From the NCBI RefSeq assembly GCF_030867095.1, contig NC_081824.1, forward strand, positions 345,334,203-345,398,202: 64,000 nucleotides of DNA, read 5' to 3'. A program made the position numbers and the translations under genes. The notes below the pieces were generated by a model that saw nothing but the letters and a program-made list of their open reading frames with translations, searched no databases and was not told the DNA's origin. This document shows, in pieces, positions 13,236-25,300 of the stretch. Position 1 is the first letter of the stretch; each line of letters starts with the position of its first letter. This DNA is from Alligator mississippiensis (Eukaryota > Chordata > Crocodylia > Alligatoridae).

Positions 13236-13302
13236 CAAAACATGAACTCTCTCTTGTGGTTCATCTGCTATCTAATGCTGTTTGTTTCTCCATACTCAAC
13301 TG
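13236..13302 (+). CDS. IL1RL2: Gene 1 exon 1: start codon and signal peptide
   Basis: A pyrimidine-rich acceptor ending in TAG at 13233-13235 opens the exon and the ATG follows at 13242 with A at -3. The coding part gives a hydrophobic leader, [20 protein letters not shown], and stops one base into the next codon at a GTAAGT donor (13303). The acceptor shows that transcription starts in an upstream exon that I could not place. Confidence 0.85.
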
Positions 13303-16300
13303 GTAAGTTAAACATGTTTCTTAATAATTGATTAATGCCTAAAATTAGTGTGATTAGCATGTGTGCATATGTTGTGTGTGATGAAAATGAGTTAAGTGGT
13401 GTCACAACAGAGAATGTTGTCTTTTTATCCAACAAGATATAGAAATGCTAGAGATAGAATGGACAGACTGATGTGTGATAGGATAGTTTTATAAATAAAA
13501 TGGAGGGAATTTCACAAATATGGAGGGAACCGTTTTTTAAAATGTGTTAATTTTTTTCTAGAAGTGTGCATTTCTAAATTTACATGGCCCTCCTTGATAA
13601 TAGCACACTGATAATGAGCAAACAGGAGATCAGGGGTGTCAAATATATATGGCCTGTGGGCCAGATCTGGCTCATGGAGCTCCACCACTGATTCCTGGTG
13701 CTGCTCCTGAGTTTGATCAGCCCCACATGGGGCACAGCGTGTGCCTGTAGTGTGGGACTGGTCCGCAGGCCAGATCTGGCCCATTAACTTTTTCTCTCTT
13801 CCCTCCATTCTCCACCTCCTACCCCTCCCCTCAGCATACCAGATCTGGTGACTGCTCCAGTCATTCTGGGATCTGCGCTGTCCAGTGAAGATCCCAGAGT
13901 GGATGGAACAGGTGCCACAGTCTGGCCAGAGTAGAAACCATGCAGCATGTCTTGGCTGCCTGGCTCAACTGTGCTGCACATGGAGCCTGTTCTGGGACAT
14001 GTGCTGCACATTGGCACCTGCTCCAGCCAGTCCAAAACCTGTGCTGTAGATAGTTTTTGTAGGCACCGTGTGCGGTGTGGGTTCTGGACTGGTTGGAGCA
14101 GGCACTGCATGTAGTGCTCTGGCCAGACTGTGTTGCACAGAGTCTGTTGTAGCCACTGGGATCTGTGCCACATGTAGCACAGGTTCTACATTGCCTGAAG
14201 CAGCTGCTGGTTCAGGTATGCAGGGGGAGGGGGTCCACAGGTCTGATCTGACCTATGGACCTGCCCCCCATCATTCTTCTGGCCGGGGGCTGGATGAGTT
14301 TGACACTTATATTAGATGTACCTATCAGTACACTGTGGATCAGTGTAATCCTAATGGATAACAGTACTTTTTGTCCTGGGTTGGGATGTCATACTGATAT
14401 AAATACTGATAGCTTTCTGCTTATTACTAGTTGATTCTTGATTGGAAAAAGTGTCTAGCAGAGTGCAGTCTTGTTTAGATTTGGAGTTAGATATTACATT
14501 TATAATCTTATTACAATGACTATTTATATCACATTCCTCCCTAATTCCTGTCAGAGTAAAGGAATATCTTCCATTAGTCCAAGGTATTTGAAGGATTCTG
14601 CAGGGACATGGATTTCTCAAAAGATAAATATTTTATGGTTCATGGACCACTCTGATGGCATTGTAAGCTTCTTTTTCTGTTAAAAAATTTGAAACACTGA
14701 ATGCCAAGGCAGTGACCAGAACTTTCTTTTTCTATCCATATTATTACGGTGATTACTTGTTGTATGAAGTTATCTAACGGCTAGTTACATATTTCCAGGT
14801 GTTTCAGGGGAATTCTCCTTACAGTAGTGTTTAGAAAATTAAATTGGAAGAAAGGAAAACATGTTAAGTGGAAGATCAATAAAGACATGGGTTTCTTTTA
14901 AAAAACAAAACAAACGGTTTGGGCTGTAGCAGGAATTTAGTATACCTTGGTCTGAGACTGAGGTTTTGTAGAGTTTCATGGGAATTTAGGATTGCAAATT
15001 TATAGAGAAGCTTGAAAGCTTTGAGATCCTTTCTGTAGTCACCTGGTGTGTCATGTTTTATCTAATCATGATAAACTGACTTCTTTAAAATAATTGTAGT
15101 AAACATTGCATTTCTTAGTCACTGGGTATGACTTTGCATGGTCTATCACTTTTGTTTAAGCACTGCATACTTGTGCTTTAACTTATTACAGAACCAAGCC
15201 AACCAACATCTGGCTTATGTTTGATGTGTAATATTCACATTTGCTATATTAAATGGAAATCTTGACGTACAGGTGAGATGAGGCAACTTGCAGAAGTAAA
15301 GGCAGAATATGCATCAAAGACTAAAACAAAAGCTTCTTCGCCTGAAATGGTGACTCACTACAGACCTGGCTTGAATCATATAAAGATATACAAGTTCATG
15401 GATTTAATTGAATCTGTATTTAGTCTAGTTCCCTGAATACAAGAACTAGGAGGTAATCACTAAAATTCACAGGAGAAAAGGTTAAAACAAACAAGAGAAG
15501 TACTTCTCTTTTTTTACACAGTCCGTGTCTACATGAGACGCTGACTGCACAATCATTACTGAGCAGCCATTCAGTACTTGTATAAACAAGTATACGTACC
15601 AGGTATAAACAAGTACTAAATGACTACTCAGTAATGACTGTGGAGTCAATGTCTTGTATAGATGTGGCCACTGTGTCAAAAGAAAAACAAATAAGACTTC
15701 TCTTGTTTGTTTTAAACTTTTCTCCTGTGAATTTTAGTGATTACCTTGTATAAACAAGTATTAAATGACTGCAGTAACCTGAGTTACTGTGCAGTAGTGC
15801 CAATAAACAGCTTTTTTTTGACGGACTGTGCAATAGCCTGAGACTGCTGCGCAGTAGCGTTGTCTGCCACACACCGTTACTGAATAGTAGTCTTGGGCTA
15901 CTGCACAGTCAACATCTTTTGTGTATGTGGCCAGTGTGTAGTCGACTTGTGGAACTCACTGCCACAGAAGGTCATAGTTAGATAATATAAACAAGTTAAA
16001 AAAGGGGTTAGACCGATTAATGGAGAACAGGTATACTGCTAGCTATTAAATCCACTGACTGTTCTAGGTAGATCCTTTGACATCCCTAACCAATTCTGGT
16101 TGATATCAGGAAGGGTACGCCAGGGGATGGATAAGGCCAAACACACCTGCTATGAATATTCGCCCTCTAAAGCATCTATGACATGCTGCAATTGGAGACA
16201 GTAGTGGGCTAGATGGACCATTGTTTTGACTCACTATGGGACTTCTGTTCGTTGGATTATCTTGTTCTTATAGTTTCAAAAACTGACTACTCTACTGTTC

Positions 16301-19300
16301 TCTCTAGCCTGTTTTGTCCTCTCAGATGCAGAAATGTGTCTGACTGGCAGCAGGGCGGAACTGTGTACTTCCACTGCCTGTGCTGCAGTTGTGAAGGACA
16401 GTTTCTACATTGTCAGTCTAGTATCTTGCATGAGAACTAAGGGGGTCTACACACGTGTTCCAGGATGGAATGGGGGTTGCATTTTAATTAGAGCACTCTT
16501 GGGAGGCACAGCATCTTGTGTATTCAGCGTCCTGTACTTCGAATTGGCGGCAGGGGTGCTTTTACTAAAGCTTGTTCAACGAGCTTTAAATTGCGCCCAC
16601 CACCAGTGGTGGGTTGCTGGAGTGTTCTAATTAGAACTCAATTAATCGAGTCTACTCTGGCACAAATTTACAGGCATCCTAAGAGTTGTTTTTCTTGAAT
16701 TAAGGAGGACTAGAAAAATAGATTGTGAAGGTTGAGATGGCCAGTGATTTAGAAGCATCTCTGTATATTACCCTCAACATTGAGAGTATGGGACTAATTT
16801 ATGAGGGTTTATTGTCACCTCCTTTAAGAGATGTTTGCATGGTTTAAAGTAGGGGTGGGTTGAAGTCCTCAAATGGAAAATGATGACTACATGCAGATAC
16901 ATTTGCAAACTTACTGCTGATTAAATTGTCATTGAAAGAAAGCTTATCCGTCACATATCATTCTAAAAATATTAACATAAACAGATTTTTCACAATGATA
17001 ATGTTTTTGCCATTTTTCTTTGTTATTAAATAGAGGGATGCAAGACCTGTCGTCATTTTGTACTCAAAGGAGAGCCTGTTGCTATCAGCTGTCCAACATT
17101 TTACACTGACTACAATCTGACTTGGTATAGAAATGGTAGTGATATACCAGTAAGCACAGAGAGGCATTCCAGGGTTCATCAGCGAGAAAACTTTCTTTGG
17201 TTTATCCCTGCAAATTTAGAAGATTCAGGTTTTTATGCATGTAATATAAGGTAAGGTCCTGTGTTGCTAAATGTGATATTGCCCTAAAAAACAGAAAGAC
17301 TGATCATTAATGCACATGGTACAATACTGTATTCTCATGTTACTCTACCATAAATGTTTTTTCCTATTATTACTCATATGAGATGCATTAGTTCTTCAGC
17401 TATCAATTTTTACCTATTGATACTAGCCTCTGTTGCTTGTTACCTCCATATTGGTAGTATTTGATGTAAAATCATATTTGATAATTTTTCATCTTAAAGT
17501 ACCTTATAAGTACGAGCAAATTTAAGCTAATTTTGGAAAGTGTAACATTTACTTTTAAAAAGACTGTTTTTGTAATTATTTATTGAGGTCAATTAATTGC
17601 TATGGATAATAGATATAACATCATTTTAATTGAATCATAGAATCATAGAAAATTAGGTTGGAAGGGACCTCACGAGGTCATCTAGTTCAACCCTCTGGTC
17701 AAAGCAGGACTATCCCCAACTAGATCATCCCAGGCTTTGTCTACCCAGGTCTTAAAAACTTCCAAGGATGGAGAGTCCACAATCTCTCTGGGTAACCTGT
17801 TCCAGTGTTTTACTACCCTTCTAGTGAGAAAGTTCTTCCTAATTTCTAACCTAAACTTCCCTTGCTGCAACTTGAGACTGTTGTTCCTTGTTCTGTCATC
17901 TGCCACCACTAAGAACAGTCTAGCTCCATCCTCTTTCAAACCCCACTTCAGGTAGTTGAAAGCTGGTATTAAATCCCCTCTCAGACTAAATAAGCACAGT
18001 TCCCTCAGCCTTTCTGCATAGGTCATGTGCTCCAGCCCCCTACCATTTCCGTTGTCCTCCGTTGGATTCTCTCCAATTTGTCCACATCCTTTCTGTAGCA
18101 TGGTGCCCACAACTGGACACGGTACTGAATAAAAGGGAATAATTACTTCCCTTGATCTGCTGGCAACACTTCTAGCAATGCAGCCCAGTATGCTGTTAGC
18201 TTTCTTGGCAACAAGGGCACATTGTGGGCTCATATTAAGCCTATTGTCCACTGTAATCCCCAGGAACTCTGCCATCTTCCAGGTCGTTGATGAAGATACT
18301 GAACAAAACTGGCCCCAGGACCAACCCCTGGGGCTCTCCACTTGATACTGGCTGCCAACTAGACATTGAGCCATTGATTATTACCCTCTGAGGCTGATCC
18401 TCTAGCCAGTTTTCTATCCACCTTATAGACCATTTTGGATGATCTGTAAGGTAGATAGTAATGATTCTTAATTCCTTAGCGTGCTTATGTGAATATTGTG
18501 TGAGACTGTATCAAAAGCCTTGCTAAAATAAAGGTATCCACAGAGCCAGTCATCTCATCATAGAAGTCAATCAAGTTGGTCAGGCATTACTTGCCCTTGG
18601 TGAATCCATTGGTTTGATTCCACTAAAAAGGAGACTGAAATGTTTGTTGAGGATAAACACGGCAATACCATTTTAAAGTACTTATCTGAGGTAGTTCTCC
18701 ATGTCTTACTAGATGTGATATTGAAACAATATACATTTTAAAAAACTATCCGACTGACAGCTGGTAACTTTGAGTAGAAATCAAGCCTGTGTGTCATGTA
18801 ATTAGCTTTACCAAATGCTTTTTTCAAGCCTTTAAGAGGCCACATATTGAGTCACTTAGATGAAGGATATTACAAAGACTGTGGGACTGGGCTTGTTATT
18901 GCAATTTTTAAACTGATTAGTTGTGTGGTAGGCTTTGGCTAAGATTTTTCAGCTACGAATATTGTTTTAAATATAGCATTAAAAGTCTAACTAGAAACTT
19001 GTTTTTTAAAAGCTTTGCTTTTGGCTGGACTTCAGTTTCTACTTTTCCAGTAGAGTATCCAGAACCTTAGTAACACTAATTTGTTTTGCTGGGGATGTAG
19101 GTCATACCATTTATGGTCTAATTTTGCTGCTCTTCTTATTACAGGAAAGCTAACAGCTCTGACAAAAAATATGTACAACTAAGCGTTTTCAAGAATGATA
19201 ATGATTTATGCTTTAATGAAACTACAAGGTTTGATCAGAAAGTGTTTACCTTAACCGCTGGAAAGATTACATGTCCTCTTCTGGAGTATTTTAAAGATGA

Positions 19301-22300
19301 AAATAACACTGCTTCTGAAATACAATGGTATAAGGTATTGCATTTGAATTTGAGGATTTTTGCATCATGTTCATTTTTTTTTTTTTTTTTAGAGAAGTAA
19401 CTATGAGCGTGTCTACACATGCATTTACTGTGCACTAAGTTACTGCACAGTAAGCAGTTGTTAGACCGACATCTACACATATAGACATTACAGCGCAGTA
19501 ATGCTGTGTGCACTCTGACTTGAGAGTAAAGTTACTCCCAAGTTGGAGTGCATACATAGTGTCACTGATCAGTAAGGTGTCTACATGTGCCTTACTGTGC
19601 AGGTAGCAAATTTACGCCCAATTCGGCATAAGTCACCATAGTTATTGCACAGTACAGGCGCACACGTGTAGATGTGCGCCCACACTGCACAGTAACTTTC
19701 AGTGCATGCATAGACGTGTCCTATGAATGGCAATGGGAAAAAGCAAGTATGTGAGTCTATGCATGGAACTGGAGTAGATATCTTGCCAGCAACTTGGTTG
19801 TTTTTACCAGAGCACCTTATAAAGTAGCATTGTGATCTGCTTCTAAAGTAAGATGTTTCAGTATCAGAAATTTGAAACTGCACTGTAGGTATCTTTGTAG
19901 ATAAGAAATGTGTGATTGCACTGTAGATAAAAATATATAGATAATGCACTACTTATCATAGAATAGAATGATTTGTTTTTCATAGTTTTATATGAAAAAC
20001 AAATGATTCAATTGTATGGTAAGTAGTGCATCATCTATGTATTTTTATGGCTTATAAATCTTAAGTCTGTTCAGGAACATACTCTATTTACTAAAAGCTT
20101 ATAAACACTTTTAACACTTTACACTTTTACTGCAGGTTCAGTTTCACACAAAATCCAGTTCATTGGATTTTGTTGGATTGTCTGTTTGTTAAACAGACTT
20201 GGAAGGTGGTAGATTCTGCTATATGCTAGCTAAATTTTCCATGGGAAAGGTTGGCTTGCCATACAAACACAATTCTGTTACAAGGAGTCCGTTGGTGGCT
20301 GTGGAAAGGAAGGCTCGTATGTCTGAATAAGGAGAGAGCCTTAAATAAGAGTAAACTGAATCTTGGGCTAAATGAGGTGGAAGTGCTTCCCACAGGAATC
20401 ATCTTCAGGAGATGGCTTCTTCTGTATTAGTCATAGGAAGGAAAAGGTTTGCCTGAACTTCGCCAATGTGTGACTTCTGTAGTTGAGTGTCCCTCTGCCT
20501 TTTAGCTCACTTATTGGTAATCTGTATGTAGCTACAGTGATCCATGTGTTTCTTATTGGTTTAAATTACTGTACTGCACTGTACATGAAGAACTTGAAAA
20601 CTACACCTATCACCATGTTGTAGTCTGATTGCCATAGCTGAGTTGGCTTATAGGAGCATGCTATATTTAGGTTGCAAAGATTGCCCTCCCTTCCCATTCA
20701 CTTTTAGATGCAGTTCAGGTTGGGGATCTTTACAATCTTATATAGTGTGAACTCTAGTTTGATGGAGAAATTGTATCTCTATGCATTGTATGCTGTAGAA
20801 GGCTTCAAGTCCCTAAATCAGATGAAAATCCCTCCTTCCTTCCTCTTCATACTCAAACAAATTATTCAGTTGTATGGTAAGTAGTGAATCATTTGTATCT
20901 TTTTATCTACAGTGCAATCACTGATTTCTTATCTACAAATTTATCTACAGTGCAATTACACATTTCTGATGCTGAAACATCTTACTTTAGAAGCAGATCA
21001 CAATACTACTTTATAAGGTGCTCTAGTAAAATTCCCTTCTGTCCCCTCTCCTTCCCCTGCTCCCCCACCTGCTGCAGCTATTTTCCCTGCTGGTCCTGGG
21101 GCAGGGGAAGGTCCCATAGCTACTTTTGCCTGTCCCAGCTAGGCTGCATGTGGCTGGACTCCCCTGGGAATAGGGACAGCAGCAACAGCATCCTCCTCCT
21201 TGACCAGAAGTTTCCTCCTCCTTGACCAGTGCCCTGGGAACAGGTGCAGGAAAAAGAAACCTCACCCTCACCCATCCCCACTGCTGCTGTTCGGATCTCC
21301 ATTGCCAGCTGAACCCAGCACAGCATGGGAGTGACAAACAGAAGCAGCTTTGGAGCTTTCCTTGTTCCCCCTGGAACAACAGAGAAGGTGGTGGAGCAGG
21401 AGGAGAACGGAGGGAGCATGCCTTTGAGTATGAAGGGGAAGGAAGGAGAGACTTTCACCTGCTTTACAAGTTCCTAAAGGCTCCTGCTGCACCCTCACTG
21501 GTGGGCGGGAGAAGGAAACTGGGAGCAGGGGTGCAGCCATCCCTGCAGCACAGGTTACTGCTTTGACACCCGCTTTTTGGGAAATCCTGGATCTGCCCCT
21601 GAGCAGAGACCATAATTCTTCTGACTCAGTCTACCTCTCAGCCCTTTCCTTTGAGCCCTGTGGAAAAATGTTCTTGAAATTTTCATTGGCAAGCTCCTTA
21701 AACGTTATTTTTAATAGAACATAATGAAATTGTTTAGAAGCCTGAACATGTTATGCTTCCTGGAGGAAAGGGGGAACATTTTTAAGCTCTTGAATTAATG
21801 TTTTATGCAGGAGGCCTGAATTCTACTCTACAGTCTTACTGTTGGTAGAAGACATTTGGGGTCCTACAATCTAATAAAATCTCTCTAAACTGAATCAAAA
21901 ATTGAAGAATGGGATAAGGAAATTCATCTGAGGTATTTAAACAAACAAACAAACAAAAGCCAAAACTTCTTGGCAAAAAAGTGAAGTACTTGACAAGGTC
22001 TGTTTTAAAAACAGAATAACTAGTCGGTGTTTCACTACTAAAGCCGGTGTTTCATGACTAAAGCTTTGTGTCTAATCAGTGATCAAAAATGTATTTTAGT
22101 TTTGATCTGGGTGGGGTGGGGAAATATGTTTTATGCTGTTAAAAGATTACAGTTTTTTGTTTTGCAAATGCTTTAATTATCAATGTTATGTAATTTAGCA
22201 CTATAATATAGTTTTTTATTATTATTTTGCTTTATTTAGGAATGTATGCCTGGATTACTTGAAGATACACGATTTCAGCCTTTAAAGGGTGAACCCTATC

Positions 22301-25300
22301 TTACTATTAAAAACGTAACTCTACAAGATAAAGGAAACTACACGTGCCTTACAACATACATGCATATGGGAAAATTTTATAATGTTTCACGGACCATTAA
22401 TCTGGATGTTGAAGGTAACTGTTATGATTTAAAAAAAAATCTTTGCTTCAAATAGTGCAGCTGTTCTGTAAAACTACAGATGTTTGACATTTCTAAATCA
22501 GTCCTTGCTTGAACGTTAGAAATAAGTCGCAACTGTAAAGCACTCCAACACAAAGTCCCCTCCCTTTCTCCCTCCCCCTTGCTTTCTGAATTATGTTTAG
22601 GATAATTTAAAACTTCCTTTACTAAAAATAGGTCTGCCACTTCTATTTGAAAAAAAATGGACTTGAGGTCTATTTCTATGTACACATGAAAGAAGAGAAG
22701 TTTGAGAAGTCATGTAGCTGTCCTCAATTTCTGTTTCATAGATTCCTAGATGTTAGGGTCGGAAGGGACCTCAATAGATCATCGAGTCCGACCCCCTGCA
22801 TAGGCAGGAAAGAGTGCTGGGTCTAGATGACCCCAGCTAGATACTCATCTAACCTCCTCTTGAAGACCCCCAGGGTAGGGGAGAGCACCACCTCCCTTGG
22901 GAGCCCGTTCCAGACCTTGGCCACTCGAACTGTGAAGAAGTTCTTCCTAATGTCCAGTCTAAATCTGCTGTTTGCTAGCTTGTGGCCATTGTTTCTTGTA
23001 ACCCCCAGGGGCGCCTTGGTGAATAAATACTCACCAATTCCCTTCTGTGCCCCCTTGTTGAACTTAAAGGCAGCCACAAGGTCGCCTCTCAACCTTCTCT
23101 TGCAGAGGCTGAAAAGGTCCAGTTTCTCTAGTCTCTCCTCGTAGGGCTTGGTCTGCAGGCCCTTGACCATACGAGTTGCCCTTCTCTGGACCCTCTCCAG
23201 GTTATCCGCATCCTTCTTGAAGTGTGGCGCCCAGAATTGCACGCAGTACTCCAACTGCAGTCTGACCAGCGCCCGATAGAGGGGAAGTATCACCTCCCTG
23301 GACCTATTGGTCATGCATCTGCTGATGCACGATAAAATGCCATTGGCTTTTCTGATGGCTTTGTCACACTGCCGGCTCATGTTCATCTTGGAGTCCACTA
23401 GGACTCCAAGATCCCTCTCCACCTCTGTGCCACCCAGCAGGTCATTCCCTAGGCTGTAGGTGTGCTGGACATTTTTCCTCCCTAGGTGCAGCACTTTGCA
23501 TTTCTCCTTGTTGAACTGCATTCTGTTGTTTTCTGTCCACTTGTCCAATCTATCCAGGTCTGCCTGCAGCTGTTCCCTGCCCTCCGGCATGTCCACTTCT
23601 CCCCATAGCTTTGTGATTCTCCCCATAGCTTTTCAATGGGGATCCCAAGTCCTGGATGTATCTGGAATAGCAGAGGAAATGAGAGAGGGCTTAAATATAC
23701 TAGTAAAAGTGACAAGTTCTGCTTTTATGATAACCTTGTTGGTACTATAATGGTTTACTTTACTAAAAAAGGCCAGTGCCAGGTGTAGTGGAAAATACTG
23801 CCAAGTCATCCCTACAAAGGTATGTATGGATCTGAGCTGGGATGTTCAGGGAAAGGTCATTTGTGCTTCCCTTTGTGTAGGTAGCTGAGGACAAAAGATG
23901 GTCACTGTTCTAGCAGAATAGACACACAGCTGTACAGCATCCTTAAACTTCAGAAGTTCATTGGTTGCATCAGTCTCTTTGGGTGCTAATATGAAGCACA
24001 GCCATAGACCCAGTGAATGGCAAAGGAGAATCCTGACTGCACCTTAAGGGGAAATTATCTGCCCTTGTTAGGATTCATTTTTATCCTCTTAACTTTTTAC
24101 TCCTTGTTTTTTTGGAGCAATGTCTAGAACTGGAAATCTTTAAGACCAGTTGTCTTTATCACTATGACAGCCTGAGTCATAAAGCATTCACACACAAAAC
24201 CTTAAAACCTAAAGTCACCTATGACTGGCTCATTTCACCACCTTACAGAGGAAAGGATGTGACCGCCTTTCAGGTTCAGAAATACAGCTGCTTGGAAAGC
24301 AGGTCTGCCTGAATTGCAGCTTTTGGCAAAACATGCTCTAGTTTTTTGGGGAAGATGCTCCATCTTCCTAAGCAACCTGTTAAGGTCTGTGACATTTGAC
24401 AAGCTCCCAGAGAGAGAGGGCAGATTAAGCATCTGGAAATATCTTCCCTTGTCCCTAACTTTTTCCTTTTGCTTCAGTGAAAGTTGCAGAGAGAAGAGAA
24501 AATGCTGAGTACCTGTCAGAGAGAATAGTGAGATTTCAGCCAATGTTCTGGGAGATGCTGTTAGAATGGAGCATGATACTTGAGGAAAAGTCAATAGGGA
24601 GAAACTGTTTGGAGCAATGGTTAATGGATTGTGGATTTAGGGGAGCTGGGGGTTATGGTAGAAGAAGTAGTGTAATGGAGTGCATAAATGAAGTTTCATA
24701 CTAATACAATAATAATATCATGGCTTTTTCCCCCTGCTGAGCCCATGAAAGCAAAATCTGCTGAGAAGCTGTTTCTTATGATCTAGATGATCAGTTTGCT
24801 TGCAGAATCTGAGCAAGTTTGCTTGCTCGCACAAAACTTATATGGTAATATAGGAAAATTGCTCTGGTATTCAAGTTTGTGTTGTCAGCCATACTTACGT
24901 ACATCCAAGAGGTCATGCTTGCTGCTGACTTTGAGTGTAGCATTTACCACTGTTACCTTAGCTGCTATATCTGTATATGCAATATTGCTACCTCATATGC
25001 TGATTGACATCAGATGAGTTATTGTGAAAATTACCACTCTCCCACAAGAAAAGGTTTCTTAAGTTGAAATTGCTATCTTTGAGCATTGTGCTTAATCGAT
25101 TGATTTAGATATTTTCATAATCTTCCTGGCTGTGGTAAAAGTTCAAAAAGAATAGAACCCAACCTTGTGGTGTAAGAACAGTTTTTTGCTGTCAGGGGTT
25201 TCATAAACCATGTAGAACAAAATATAGTTCCTGTCTTGTATACATGAAGTATTCCTGTCCAGACACACTTCTACCTTATAGATTCATAGATGCTGGGGTC

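Noticed and set aside
17682..18374. 230-codon ORF as a host gene
   Set aside because: Its residues are CR1 reverse-transcriptase tail and 3' UTR read antisense to gene 1.
22231..22455. Extended ORF past the exon 4 donor (ending LKKNLCFK)
   Set aside because: The GTAACT donor at 22415 fits the phase of exon 5, and the extension has no family match. It would only matter as a retained intron.
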